Below are positions 42,988 to 51,167 of a DNA stretch of 64,000 nt, piece after piece (the stretch's first letter is position 1; each line of letters starts with the position of its first letter). The DNA comes from Paraburkholderia kururiensis (GTDB lineage Bacteria; Pseudomonadota; Gammaproteobacteria; Burkholderiales; Burkholderiaceae). The notes under the pieces are model-generated. The model saw only the letters and a list, made by a program, of their open reading frames with translations. It was not told where the DNA came from and ran no database searches. The translations under genes were made by a program, and so were the position numbers. Where the stretch lies: positions 6,076,001-6,140,000 of the forward strand of contig NZ_CP139965.1 of NCBI RefSeq assembly GCF_034424375.1, read 5' to 3'.

Positions 42988-43281
42988 ATGAAGACCAGAT
43001 TGTCCCTGCTTGCTCTTGACGGCGCGAACGGCGAACGGATCGAAATTCTCGAACAGTCCGACACGACGCTGGTGATCCGCTGGGTGGAGCCCGGCCGATG
43101 CCACTACGGCGAACAGCGCTGGCGCCGCCGCTCGGCGCACACTTCGGGGACATGCGCAGTCACGCGCCGCAAGATCCGCCGCGGCGACGCCGTTTTCAAG
43201 CCGGCCGAGCGGCCGGCTCCCCTGAACGCATCGGTGATGATCGCCGCCGAGGTATTCGGCAGCCTCGCCACGGCGGAGTAG
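42988..43281 (+). CDS. DUF3331 domain protein
   Basis: This is a 97-residue small cytosolic protein of a family largely confined to Burkholderia. The core is visible: IRWVEPGRCHYGEQRWRRRS, then SGTCAVTRRKIRRGDAVFKP, then LNASVMIAAE. Conserved Cys residues (GRC, GTCA) suggest metal or redox binding, which is not established. GGAG lies before the ATG. Function is unknown. Confidence 0.88.
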   Translation: MKTRLSLLALDGANGERIEILEQSDTTLVIRWVEPGRCHYGEQRWRRRSAHTSGTCAVTRRKIRRGDAVFKPAERPAPLNASVMIAAEVFGSLATAE

Positions 43282-43381
43282 CCGGGCGGATCAGCAGGCG
43301 AGCAGCCTGGCAGCGTCCGGCACGCGAGGCGCCGGCTCCTGAGCCAGGCCTCGCAGTGGCTTGGCGCCTCGCCCTCCCCAC

Positions 43382-43975
43382 CTAAGCCGCCAGCGGCGTC
43401 GCCATTTCACGCGCGGCCACGGCGGGCGGTAGCGGCCTCGCCCGGCCCTCGTCACGAGCCGGCTTGCCGGGCTTGCCCGCGCGCGACGGCGGCTGGCAGA
43501 TCGCACAGGCTTTGTTGCGCCGCAGGTCGTACTTGTGGCCGATGAACCGGCCGCTGCAACGCGAACACTGCGTCATCTCGAGAAGGCCGCCGTTGAAGAA
43601 ACGCACCAGCGTCCATGCGCGCGTGAGGTCGAGCAGCGGCTCGAGCCCCGCGTGCGTGCAATGCTCGCGATAGAGCCGGTACCCCTTCGTGAGCGCATCC
43701 AGATGCGAGCACTTCGCCTCGTTCTTGAGAAACACATAGGTGTTATAGAAGAGCGAGGCGTGGATGTTCGCCATCCACGTCATGTACCAGTCCGCCGACG
43801 ACGGCAGCATGCCCTTGGGCGGCGACTCGCCCTTCACCTCCCGATACAGCCTGATGAGACGGTCGCGCGGCAGCGCAAGCTCGCTTTCGAGCACCTGCAT
43901 GCGCGCGCCCAGCTCGATCAATGCAATGGCGCGCAGCACTTCCTGGGCGTCTTCGGTCAGGCTTCGGGTGGGCAT
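43382..43975 (-). CDS. flhC: Flagellar master regulator subunit FlhC
   Basis: This is a 197-residue subunit of the FlhD4C2 activator of class II flagellar operons. The four zinc ligands fall at residues 137, 140, 157 and 160 (QCSRCSGRF and ACAICQPP), the same positions as in E. coli FlhC. Conserved helices (IALIELGARMQVLESELALP, then LIRLYREVKGESPPKGMLPS, then WFM-like ADWYMTW) are intact. It follows flhD by 112 bases. A Pro/Arg-rich tail after residue 165 is variable in the family. The usual downstream motAB and che genes are absent here: the next gene is on the opposite strand. Confidence 0.95.
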   Translation of the reverse strand: MPTRSLTEDAQEVLRAIALIELGARMQVLESELALPRDRLIRLYREVKGESPPKGMLPSSADWYMTWMANIHASLFYNTYVFLKNEAKCSHLDALTKGYRLYREHCTHAGLEPLLDLTRAWTLVRFFNGGLLEMTQCSRCSGRFIGHKYDLRRNKACAICQPPSRAGKPGKPARDEGRARPLPPAVAAREMATPLAA

Positions 43976-44087
43976 GGTGCGTCCTGGTTCGATGAGTGGC
44001 GTGAATCGCGCGAGGTGAAATCGACGGCGCAAAACGGGCGGTACGACAGCGGGTGAAACAACAGCGGGCAGTACGAAAGAAGCCCGG

Positions 44088-44405
44088 TCAGGCGAACTGT
44101 TCGGCCGGCTGGCCCGACAGCAGAACCGCCGTATGGGTTTGCGCAAAGCCGGCGGCCTTCTCCGGCGACGTCAGCGCGCCCAGCATGGCGTGGTCGTTGA
44201 AACGGAAGAAGCACAACAGCTGGTCGCACGCGGCAAGCTTCACCGTCTGCGCGAGCGAGAGACCGGAGAGCAGATCGGCGAGCGGCTCGGAAAGGCCCAG
44301 CCGGAACATGCCGGCCGGCCGGTCTTCGCGCAGCAGACGCTGGGCAAGCATCAGATAAGACAGATTGATTTCGCGGATCGAGTCCAGCGCGTCGCAGCTC
44401 TTCAT
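44088..44405 (-). CDS. flhD: Flagellar master regulator subunit FlhD
   Basis: This is a 105-residue partner of FlhC. The signature IREINLSYLMLAQRLLREDR is followed by AGMFRLGLSEPLADLLSGLS and KLAACDQLLCFFRFND, which match FlhD throughout. The ATG at 44405 is preceded by AGGAA. In-frame codons upstream encode repeats (TFQATFHPTFQ) that belong to the leader and not to the protein. It is first in an flhD-flhC operon. Control through the leader repeats at 44431-44477 is possible. Confidence 0.95.
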   Translation of the reverse strand: MKSCDALDSIREINLSYLMLAQRLLREDRPAGMFRLGLSEPLADLLSGLSLAQTVKLAACDQLLCFFRFNDHAMLGALTSPEKAAGFAQTHTAVLLSGQPAEQFA

Positions 44406-44430
44406 GGCTATTCCTGGTGGTGGGTGTCTG

Positions 44431-44477
44431 GGTTGAAATGTGGCTTGAAACGTCGGGTGAAACGTGGCTTGAAACGT
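44431..44477. repeat. Four tandem 11-12-base repeats in the flhD leader
   Basis: The units GGTTGAAATGT, GGCTTGAAACGT, CGGGTGAAACGT and GGCTTGAAACGT follow without gaps (44431-44441, 44442-44453, 44454-44465, 44466-44477). On the flhD transcript strand they read ACGTTTCAAGCC and variants, 26-72 bases upstream of the start codon. Role unknown; a protein-binding array or a leader RNA element are options. Confidence 0.7.
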
Positions 44478-44562
44478 TGATCGAGACTTCGGTCCTGACT
44501 TCGATTTGTCCTGCTGTTGCGCGGCTCGACCTCGACCGCCGTATTGCTTCAACCGCATGGCT

Positions 44563-44727
44563 TCAAACGTTGGCCGGGACGGCAGCTCCACGCTCCACCG
44601 GCAGGCTTGCCGCCCCCGGTGCAATGAGGCTTCGCGCCAGCTCACGCAGCAGGTGCTGTGTCAGCGCGCCTGCGCCGCCTTCGGCAAGGCGAAGCAGTTC
44701 GATCAGGTCCTGGGCGGTGCGGCTCAT
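44563..44727 (-). CDS. Possible small protein upstream of flhD
   Basis: This is a 54-codon frame (MSRTAQDLIELLRLAEGGAG onward, helical, no Cys) with a strong AAGGAGA ribosome-binding site six bases before the ATG at 44727. It lies on the same strand as flhD, 158 bases upstream of it. It matches no family known to me. The good ribosome-binding site is the main support. It could equally be a leader ORF of the flhDC transcript. Confidence 0.4.
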   Translation of the reverse strand: MSRTAQDLIELLRLAEGGAGALTQHLLRELARSLIAPGAASLPVERGAAVPANV

Positions 44728-45033
44728 GGGCTCTCCTTGCAGCGCGGCCCCTCGCAACACATGGAGGGGGCCGGCTCGTGTCCCCGGCAAAACGTGACTT
44801 TGTTGTGACGGAAGTATTGTTCAGAGCTGAAGCCGGCGAAATCAGCGGCGCCTGAAGATGGCGTAGTCGCGCCCACCGCGCTGTCAGCGTTTTCCTACGC
44901 GTGCGCGACGAGTGGGCTACAGGCGGTTTGTTTCAAACGCAGGTATGGCAAGGATTGCCGGACAGCCCGCCCCGGCGGGGCTCGCAGGCAGGCGCGACGC
45001 GCGTGAACGTGGGGCGCGACGCTGTTCGAAAAC

Positions 45034-46026
45034 TCATCGGCTGCGGCGTGCTGAATCGCACGCCGCATCGACGGTTTCAACGAGGAAAGCACACACCTCG
45101 CGGTGCAGACGCTGAACGCCCGGGCTCGTGGCGAGCGCGCGCCAGCACCCGTGAACGAGACCATCCAGCACGACGAGCCGGCTGCATCCGCCCGCCGCCT
45201 CGATGCGCTGTGCGAATACGCGTGCATCGTCGCGCAACGGATCGTGCTGCGCGGCAATCGCGAGCGTGGCGGGCAAACCGTCGAAACGCGCGGCATCGAG
45301 CGGCACCGTCCATGCGGGTGCGGATGCATCGGGCCAGTAGTGACCCGCGTATGTCCGGACGTCGGCAAGGTTCAGCAGCGGCGCGTGCGCTTCGGTATTG
45401 CGGGCGGGCGGCTGCGGCTCGCGGCCCAGCATCGGATAGACGAGCGCCACGCCATGCAGCCTCTCGTGCAGCCCTTCATTTGGCGCCACGGCGCCACCCA
45501 CGCCCTCGTCGCGCAGCTTCAGCGCGACGCCCGCGGCCAGCGTACCGCCCGCGCTGTCGCCCGCCAGCAGCACGGGTCCCGTCACATCGGGAAACGGCAA
45601 ACGTGCGGCGAGCGCCGCGCGTGTCACTTCGAGACAATCGTCATGTGCGGCGGGCGCGCCGTGTTCGGGCGCGAGCCGGTAGTCCACGGCGACAATGTCG
45701 AGTCCCGTGTCGGCGGCAAGACGTGCCGTGATCGACGCGTGGCTGTCGAGCGAGCCCAGCACGAAACCGCCGCCGTGAAAGAACAGCACGAGGCCACGCG
45801 AGCGCCTCGCATTGAGCGACCGATAGCGACGCAGCGCGATCGCGTGCCCCGCCCCGCTTTGCAGAACGGCGTTGTCGGCCGCCACGTTGGACGGCAACGC
45901 AGGCGCGCACGCCGCGGCATAGCGGTCGTAGATGGCCCGCTGTTGCTGCACGGGAAGCCGGGCGGCGCCATCGGGATAAAGCGCCAGCGTGCGTTCGACG
46001 AAGGCCGCGATCTCGGGCTCCAGCAT
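45034..46026 (-). CDS. hocS: HSL-family alpha/beta hydrolase, probable short-chain acylcarnitine hydrolase
   Basis: This 330-residue cytosolic esterase has the HSL-family oxyanion motif FFHGGGFVLGSLDSHA, nucleophile GDSAGGTLAAGVA, acid region QHDPLRDDARVFA and His LDGLVHGCWR. It is the last gene of the caiX-cdhC-cdhA-cdhB-hocS order known from Pseudomonas aeruginosa, where the corresponding lipolytic-family enzyme releases carnitine from short-chain acylcarnitines. The function here is inferred from that order and the family. It starts 39 bases after cdhB. Confidence 0.8.
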   Translation of the reverse strand: MLEPEIAAFVERTLALYPDGAARLPVQQQRAIYDRYAAACAPALPSNVAADNAVLQSGAGHAIALRRYRSLNARRSRGLVLFFHGGGFVLGSLDSHASITARLAADTGLDIVAVDYRLAPEHGAPAAHDDCLEVTRAALAARLPFPDVTGPVLLAGDSAGGTLAAGVALKLRDEGVGGAVAPNEGLHERLHGVALVYPMLGREPQPPARNTEAHAPLLNLADVRTYAGHYWPDASAPAWTVPLDAARFDGLPATLAIAAQHDPLRDDARVFAQRIEAAGGCSRLVVLDGLVHGCWRALATSPGVQRLHREVCAFLVETVDAACDSARRSR

Positions 46027-46064
46027 CGGCTCACTCGCTGCGTTTCATGCGGTGCGCGAGACGC

Positions 46065-46556
46065 TCAGGCGCCGCGCTTCTCGGGCAGCCCGATCACGCG
46101 GCCCGCGTACGCGGGCCGCGGCAAGCCGGCCTCCATCGCCGCGAGTTCGCGTACGCGGTCCAGCACGTCGGGATCGAACGGCGCCGAACGCGGCCCGGTG
46201 GTATCGACGTGCAGCAGCATCTGTTCGCCCGCCGCCACGGGCTCGTCATGGCCGTGGGCGAACAGTTCGAGGTAGAGGTGCAGCCGTTTCGCGTCGTGCG
46301 CGAGCACGCGCATCTCGACGCGCACCGGCGTGCCCTCCTTGATCTCGTGCAGGTAATGGATGTGCGCTTCGAGCGTGTACACCGAGCGGTGCCGTGCCGT
46401 GCGCGCCGCATCGTCGAGCCCGATCGCGTCGAGCAACGCGTCGGTGGCGAAGCTGAAAATCAGCATGTAGAACGCGTCGCGCAGATGGCCGTTGTAGTCC
46501 ACCCACTCCGCACGCACGGTATCGCGGTACGCCACGCGTTGCACAACCTTTTCCAT
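46065..46556 (-). CDS. cdhB: Hotdog-fold thioesterase of carnitine breakdown
   Basis: This 163-residue protein is a 4HBT-type thioesterase: TVRAEWVDYNGHLRDAFYML carries the conserved D/N-x-N-GH motif and YTLEAHIHYLHEIKEGTPVR is the next family block. In the carnitine pathway the thioesterase hydrolyses betainyl-CoA, made by the cdhC product, to glycine betaine. The ATG at 46556 has GGAGGAG upstream; a start six codons earlier lacks one. It follows cdhA by 34 bases. Confidence 0.88.
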   Translation of the reverse strand: MEKVVQRVAYRDTVRAEWVDYNGHLRDAFYMLIFSFATDALLDAIGLDDAARTARHRSVYTLEAHIHYLHEIKEGTPVRVEMRVLAHDAKRLHLYLELFAHGHDEPVAAGEQMLLHVDTTGPRSAPFDPDVLDRVRELAAMEAGLPRPAYAGRVIGLPEKRGA

Positions 46557-46590
46557 CGCTCCTCCACTCGTCATTGCGCGTCACGGCACT

Positions 46591-47556
46591 TCACTCGTCG
46601 AAGCGCAGCCCGTGTTTCGTCTTCGCCTCGCTCACCGCGGCCAGCACGTTCGTGATGCACTCGTCGCGATAGCGTTCGAGTGCCTTGATGGAGCGCGGCC
46701 CCACCTGCTCCGCGGTGCCCGCCACCACGCGGTCGATCAGCTCGTCGGTGAGCTTCGGCGCCACCAGCTTCGTCCACGGCAGTTCGAGCGCGGGGCCGAA
46801 CTGCTGCATGAAGTGTCGCATGCCGGCTTCGCCGCCCGCGAGCGTGTAGGTCAGGAACGTGCCCATGAACGACCAGCGGATGCCCGCACCGAAGCGGATG
46901 GCGTCGTCGATCTCGCCCGTGGTCGCCACGCCTTCGTTGACGAGATGCAGCGCCTCGCGCCAGAGCGCCTCGAGCAGCCGGTCCGCGATGAAGCCCGGCA
47001 CCTCCTTGCGCACGCGCAGCGGCCGCATGCCGAGACCTCGATAGATCGCCATCGCGCTCTCCACCGTCTCGGGCGCGGTGCGCTCGCCGCCCAGCACCTC
47101 GACGAGCGGCAGCAGGTAGACCGGATTGAACGGATGCCCCACCACGCAGCGCTCGGGACGCAGCGCGCTTGCATAAAAGTCCGTGGGCAGCAGACCCGAC
47201 GTCGACGACGCGATGATCGCGTCGGGCTTCGCCGCGTGACTCACCTGCGCGTGCAGCGAGAGCTTGAGGTCCTCGCGTTCGGGCGCGCTTTCCTGGATGA
47301 AGTCGGCTTCGGCCACGCAGGCTTCCACGGTGCTCACGAAGCGCAGCCGCTCGGGCGAGGCGCCCGGCTTCAGCCCCACGCGTTCAAGCGCCGGCCACGC
47401 GTTCGCGACGTTGTCGCGCAGCTGTTTTTCAGCGCCCGCGCCGGGGTCCCACGCCACCACGTCGAGCCCGTTCGCGAGCGCGCGCGCCACCCAGCCGCTG
47501 CCGATCACCCCCGCGCCAATTGCCGCGAAAGTCTTGATGTCCTCGATCACTGCCAT
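46591..47556 (-). CDS. cdhA: L-carnitine dehydrogenase
   Basis: This is a 321-residue NAD-dependent enzyme that oxidises L-carnitine to 3-dehydrocarnitine. It belongs to the 3-hydroxyacyl-CoA dehydrogenase family: the Rossmann motif FAAIGAGVIGSGWVARALAN, then SSTSGLLPTDF, VVGHPFNPVYLLPLVEVLGG and EVPGFIADRLLEALWREALH. Length and position beside cdhC and cdhB separate it from fatty-acid enzymes. AGGAA precedes the ATG. Some bacterial CdhA proteins carry a fused thioesterase; here that domain is a separate gene. Confidence 0.93.
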   Translation of the reverse strand: MAVIEDIKTFAAIGAGVIGSGWVARALANGLDVVAWDPGAGAEKQLRDNVANAWPALERVGLKPGASPERLRFVSTVEACVAEADFIQESAPEREDLKLSLHAQVSHAAKPDAIIASSTSGLLPTDFYASALRPERCVVGHPFNPVYLLPLVEVLGGERTAPETVESAMAIYRGLGMRPLRVRKEVPGFIADRLLEALWREALHLVNEGVATTGEIDDAIRFGAGIRWSFMGTFLTYTLAGGEAGMRHFMQQFGPALELPWTKLVAPKLTDELIDRVVAGTAEQVGPRSIKALERYRDECITNVLAAVSEAKTKHGLRFDE

Positions 47557-47604
47557 TGCCGATATTCCTTTGATGGTCCTTTCGACCGTTGCTTTGCTGC
47601 GTGT

Positions 47605-48534
47605 TCAGGCGAACGCCGCCACCGGGCGCCGTTCGAGCAGGCGTTCGCCGCGCGCGGGCAGGCCGAGCTTCACGCGGCCTTCTGCCGGCGTGAGCACGCG
47701 GCCGCCCAGCCGCTCGACGATCTCGCGCGCCCGTTGCACGAGCGAGCCGTTGCTCGCGTGCACGCCGCGATCGAGCCAGAGGTTGTCTTCCAGACCCACG
47801 CGCACGTGGCCGCCCAGCAGCATGGCCTGCGCGACCATCGGCATCTGCATGCGGCCGATACCAAACCCCGCCCACTGGGCGCCCAGCGGCAGGTTGTCGA
47901 CCATCGCCTTCATCGTGGTGGTGTCAGCCGGCGCGCCCCACGGAATGCCGAGGCACAGCTGAAAGAGCGGCGGCGCATCGAGCAGCCCTTCCTTCAGCAT
48001 TTGTTTGGCGAACCATAGGTGGCCCGTGTCGAAGATTTCGAGTTCCGGCTTCACGCCCAGCGCCTGAATGCGCTTTGCCCCCGCGCGCAATTGCGCGGGC
48101 GTCGACACGTAAATGGCGTCGCCATCGCCGAAATTGAGCGTGCCGCAGTCGAGCGTGCAGATTTCGGGCAGCAGTTCCTCCACGTGCGCGAGCCGCGTGA
48201 GACCGCCCACGAGGTCCGTGCCGGGACCGAAGCGCATGGGCTCTTCGCCGGGCCCAATCTCGAGGTCGCCGCCCATGCCCGCCGTGAGGTTGATGATGAC
48301 GTCGGTGTCCGCCGAGCGGATGCGGTCCACCACCTCGCGGTAGAGCGCCGGATCGCGGCTGCCGCGCCCGGTGTGCGGGTCGCGCACGTGGCAATGCGCG
48401 ACCGTGGCGCCGGCCTTCGCGGCCTCGATGGCGGCCTCGGCGATCTGCTTCGGCGTAACCGGAATGGCGGGGTGCTTGCCGACCGTATCGCCGGCACCCG
48501 TGACCGCGCAGGTCACGATCACTTCGTAGTTCAT
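47605..48534 (-). CDS. cdhC: 3-dehydrocarnitine:acetyl-CoA cleavage enzyme (BKACE family)
   Basis: This is a 309-residue beta-keto acid cleavage enzyme. It takes 3-dehydrocarnitine and acetyl-CoA to acetoacetate and betainyl-CoA. Motifs of the family are the Zn-binding VAHCHVRDPHTG and TADLE-like INLTAGMGGDLEIG, with MLLGGHVRVGLEDN near the C-terminus. The start is set at the ATG at 48534 (MNYEVIVTCAVTGAGD), since a beta-strand plus TGAGD is the canonical beginning; the 24 in-frame codons upstream are not. It follows caiX by 92 bases. Confidence 0.93.
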   Translation of the reverse strand: MNYEVIVTCAVTGAGDTVGKHPAIPVTPKQIAEAAIEAAKAGATVAHCHVRDPHTGRGSRDPALYREVVDRIRSADTDVIINLTAGMGGDLEIGPGEEPMRFGPGTDLVGGLTRLAHVEELLPEICTLDCGTLNFGDGDAIYVSTPAQLRAGAKRIQALGVKPELEIFDTGHLWFAKQMLKEGLLDAPPLFQLCLGIPWGAPADTTTMKAMVDNLPLGAQWAGFGIGRMQMPMVAQAMLLGGHVRVGLEDNLWLDRGVHASNGSLVQRAREIVERLGGRVLTPAEGRVKLGLPARGERLLERRPVAAFA

Positions 48535-48626
48535 GCGTGCTGTCCTGTCGTAACGAATCGAATGGTGCGTGTGCGTTGCGCGGGGGTTGCGTTGGGGTTG
48601 CGTCACCCTCCCCCGCGCGCCGCCGC

Positions 48627-49595
48627 TCAGAGCCCGAGCCAGGCCTTCACCGCGGGCAGGCCGTCCTTGCCGTCGTAGGTCTTCACGCCGGCAAGCCAGG
48701 CGTCGAGCACCTGCGGGTTCTTGCGCAAATACGCCTTCGCGGCATCAGCCGGCTTTTCTTTCGCCATCACGGCCTGCATCACCTGGTTTTCCAGCTGCGT
48801 CGTGAAGCGCAGGTTCGAGACGAGCTTGCCCGCGTTCGGGCAGCGCGTGACGTAGTCCGGCGACGTGAGCGTGTAGACGCGCGCCTCGCCGTAGTTCGGG
48901 CCGAACACGTCGTCGCCGCCCGCCAGATAGTTCATGCTCATTTCGATGTTCATGGGATGCGGTTCCCAGCCGAGGAACACCACCCACTTGTGGTCGCGAA
49001 TGGCGCGCTGCACGGTGACGAGCATGCCGGCCTCGCTCGACTCCACGAGCTTGAAGCCCGCCAGCCCGAACTGGTTGGTGTCGATCATCTTCTGGATCTT
49101 CGCGTTCGCGCTGCTGCCGGGCTCGATGCCGTAGATCTTGCCGTCCAGCTCCTCGCGATGCTTCGCGATGTCCGCGAAGGTCTTGAGGCCCGCCTCGTAC
49201 TCGTAGCTCGGCACCGCGAGCGTCGCCTTCGCGCCCGAGAGGTTGGGCGGTTCCAGCACCTGGATCGACTTCGCCGCCACGAACGGCGCGAGCGCCTTTT
49301 CCTGCACGGGCCACCAGTAGCCGAGCGAGACGTCGAGCTGCTTGCTCTTCAGGCCCGCGAACGAAATGGGCACTGAGGCCACGGTCGTGGTGGGCTGATA
49401 CCCGAGCCCCTCGAACACGGCCGAAGCGAGCGCCGTGGTGGAGGTGATGTCGGTCCAGCCGATGTCCGCGAAACGCACGGCGCGGCAACTGGGCGGATCC
49501 TGCGCCAGCGCGGGCTGTGCGACCGTGGCGGCGAGAGCCACGACGGCGGCTGCGCGGGCCGCGGTCGCTGCGAGGGCGTGGAGGCTTGACTTCAT
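48627..49595 (-). CDS. caiX: Carnitine-binding periplasmic protein (OpuAC family)
   Basis: This is a 322-residue ABC substrate-binding protein for carnitine. The signal peptide ends AQPALAQ. The mature protein shows VRFADIGWTDITSTTALASA, LDVSLGYWWPVQEKALAPFV, YGIEPGSSANAKIQKM and WVVFLGWEPHPMNIEMSMNY, where aromatic residues form the box that holds the trimethylammonium group. It is the first gene of the carnitine operon. The ATG at 49595 has AAAGGGGA upstream. No permease or ATPase is present, so it must dock on a transporter encoded elsewhere. The composite element at 49685-49758 lies 90-163 bases upstream. Confidence 0.92.
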   Translation of the reverse strand: MKSSLHALAATAARAAAVVALAATVAQPALAQDPPSCRAVRFADIGWTDITSTTALASAVFEGLGYQPTTTVASVPISFAGLKSKQLDVSLGYWWPVQEKALAPFVAAKSIQVLEPPNLSGAKATLAVPSYEYEAGLKTFADIAKHREELDGKIYGIEPGSSANAKIQKMIDTNQFGLAGFKLVESSEAGMLVTVQRAIRDHKWVVFLGWEPHPMNIEMSMNYLAGGDDVFGPNYGEARVYTLTSPDYVTRCPNAGKLVSNLRFTTQLENQVMQAVMAKEKPADAAKAYLRKNPQVLDAWLAGVKTYDGKDGLPAVKAWLGL

Positions 49596-49975
49596 GGCGG
49601 TCCCCTTTGGTGTATCCGGTTTATGAGTCGACGATGAAACGGTGGGTACGTCCTGATTGCGTGACGCAGATCGCGTGACGTAAAAGTACAAGTCCATATT
49701 GACCCCAAAGCGACCGGCTGCGACCCGTTCTTGCCCCGCTGCGACCATGAGGGAAAACCAGCAGAGGCGGGCTCGGCGGATGCTGGCGCCGCGAGACCCC
49801 GGCACCGGCAGCGGCAGCGTCGCCACGGTGCACGCCGACGCGAACGCCGGGCATCGTGCGCAGCGCCCGCGCCCGCACCCGGCCGCCGGAATATTGGCGT
49901 CTTGTCGGTGCCCATGCGGCTTGCTACGCTCGCCGCAAGCCGGCGGCGCCGCCGTCCGTTTCGTCCGATCAAGCG
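49596..49975. other. Divergent caiX/cdhR control region
   Basis: This region includes the 74-base composite element at 49685-49758. The rest, up to the cdhR start, is GC-rich with no other obvious sites. Confidence 0.5.
49685..49758 (-). promoter_or_regulatory. Composite activator/promoter element upstream of caiX (copy 1 of 2)
   Basis: On the plus strand it reads AGTACAAGTCCATATT (49685-49700), nine bases, GCGACC-N4-GCGAC (49710-49724), 16 bases, GCGAC (49741-49745), five bases, GGGAAAAC (49751-49758). Repeats of GCGAC spaced by 10 and 21 bases, that is one and two helical turns, are typical of AraC-family binding. The same arrangement with identical spacing occurs at 52463-52536 upstream of a porin gene. 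On the minus strand the activator sites lie upstream of the AATATGG-N-CTTGTACT block, which would be the core promoter of caiX. Confidence 0.75.
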
Positions 49976-50983
49976 ATGCCTGAAGACATCTCGTTCCTGC
50001 TGCTGCCCGGCTTCTCCGCCATCGGCTTCATGTCCGCCGTGGAGCCGCTGCGCGTCGCCAACCGCTTTCGCGGCGAGCTGTACCGCTGGCACATTCTGAG
50101 CGTGGACGGTGCGCCCGTGGCGGCGAGCAACGGCATCACGCTGAATGCGGAAGCCGCGTGCGCCGACGCCGAGATACGCAACATCGGCGCCGTGGGCACG
50201 CTCTTCGTCGTGGCCGGCTTCGAGCCGCTCGCCTGCTACACGCGCGCGCTCGGCGACTGGCTCGCGCGCCTCGACCGCGCGGGCGCGACGCTAGGCGGCA
50301 TCGATACCGGCGGCTTCGTGCTAGCCGAAGCCGGCCTCTTTCGCAAGACCGACCGCCTCACGGTGCATTGGGAAGCGCTGTCGGCGTTCCGCGAGCGCTA
50401 CCCGGCGCTCGACGCGAGCCAGGAACTCTTCGAGATCGGCGAGCGGCGCATTACCTGCGCGGGCGGCACGGCGTCCATCGACATGATGCTGGACCTGATC
50501 GGCCGCCGTCATGGCGCGGACCTCGCGGCGCAGGTGTCGGAGCAGTTCGTGCTTTCGCGCATTCGCCAGCGCTCGGACCATCAGCGGCTCGAAATCGCGG
50601 CGCGCTACGGCGTGCACAACCGCAAGCTGATTCAGGTGATCGGCGCGATGGAACAGCACATGGAAGACCCGCTCACGCCCGACGACCTCGCAAGCGAAGT
50701 GGGCGTGACGCGCCGGCAACTGGAGCGGCTCTTCTGTTCGGCGCTGCAGGACACGCCCACGCACTTCTACCTTCAGTTGCGGCTCGACCGCGCGCGCGAG
50801 CTGCTGCAACAGACCGACATGTCGATCACGTCCGTGTGCGTCGCCTGCGGCTTCGAATCGCCGTCGCACTTTTCGCGCACCTACCGCGCGCGATTCGGCA
50901 CGAGCCCGCGGCGCGACCGCCGTCCGCATGGCGGCGCACGACGCAGCGCGAAAGAAGAAGAGGAAGCGGTAGGCGCGGCGTGA
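49976..50983 (+). CDS. cdhR: GlxA/AraC-type regulator of carnitine catabolism
   Basis: This is a 335-residue transcriptional activator. It has an N-terminal DJ-1/PfpI-like amidotransferase domain (MPEDISFLLLPGFSAIGFMS, IDTGGFVLAEAGL, CAGGTASIDMMLDLI) and a C-terminal AraC helix-turn-helix pair (DDLASEVGVTRRQLERLFCS and ITSVCVACGFESPSHFSRTY). It is divergent from caiX, the arrangement seen for cdhR in Pseudomonas. GbdR, the betaine regulator, has the same architecture, so this could be either; synteny favours CdhR. The ATG at 49976 begins the domain. A small poly-Glu tail is unusual. Confidence 0.88.
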   Translation: MPEDISFLLLPGFSAIGFMSAVEPLRVANRFRGELYRWHILSVDGAPVAASNGITLNAEAACADAEIRNIGAVGTLFVVAGFEPLACYTRALGDWLARLDRAGATLGGIDTGGFVLAEAGLFRKTDRLTVHWEALSAFRERYPALDASQELFEIGERRITCAGGTASIDMMLDLIGRRHGADLAAQVSEQFVLSRIRQRSDHQRLEIAARYGVHNRKLIQVIGAMEQHMEDPLTPDDLASEVGVTRRQLERLFCSALQDTPTHFYLQLRLDRARELLQQTDMSITSVCVACGFESPSHFSRTYRARFGTSPRRDRRPHGGARRSAKEEEEAVGAA

Positions 50984-51125
50984 TGGACGCGAAGCACGCG
51001 CCGACGGGGTGAGCCCCCGTCGTGGAAGACCATCCGGATCGCGTGTGCGCGTTGCAACGCGAGTCGTCAATCACGGTGCGGTCCGCGCGCCATGCATGAC
51101 GCTGCACGACGTCGCGGACCTCCCC

Positions 51126-51145
51126 GGTTCGCTCAAACGCGAACC
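51126..51145. terminator. Hairpin between convergent cdhR and porin genes
   Basis: GGTTCGC (51126-51132) pairs with GCGAACC (51139-51145), with a 6-base loop. It sits near the porin stop. No T run. Confidence 0.45.
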
Positions 51146-51167
51146 GCGCTCGAGACGCGAGGCACGC

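Larger units (their letters stand above)
44406..45033. other. Upstream region of flhDC
   Basis: This region holds the 12-base tandem repeats (44431-44477), a short frame with a strong ribosome-binding site (44563-44727) and an uncharacterised stretch of 300 bases up to the acylcarnitine hydrolase gene, where no gene or promoter could be supported. Confidence 0.4.
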
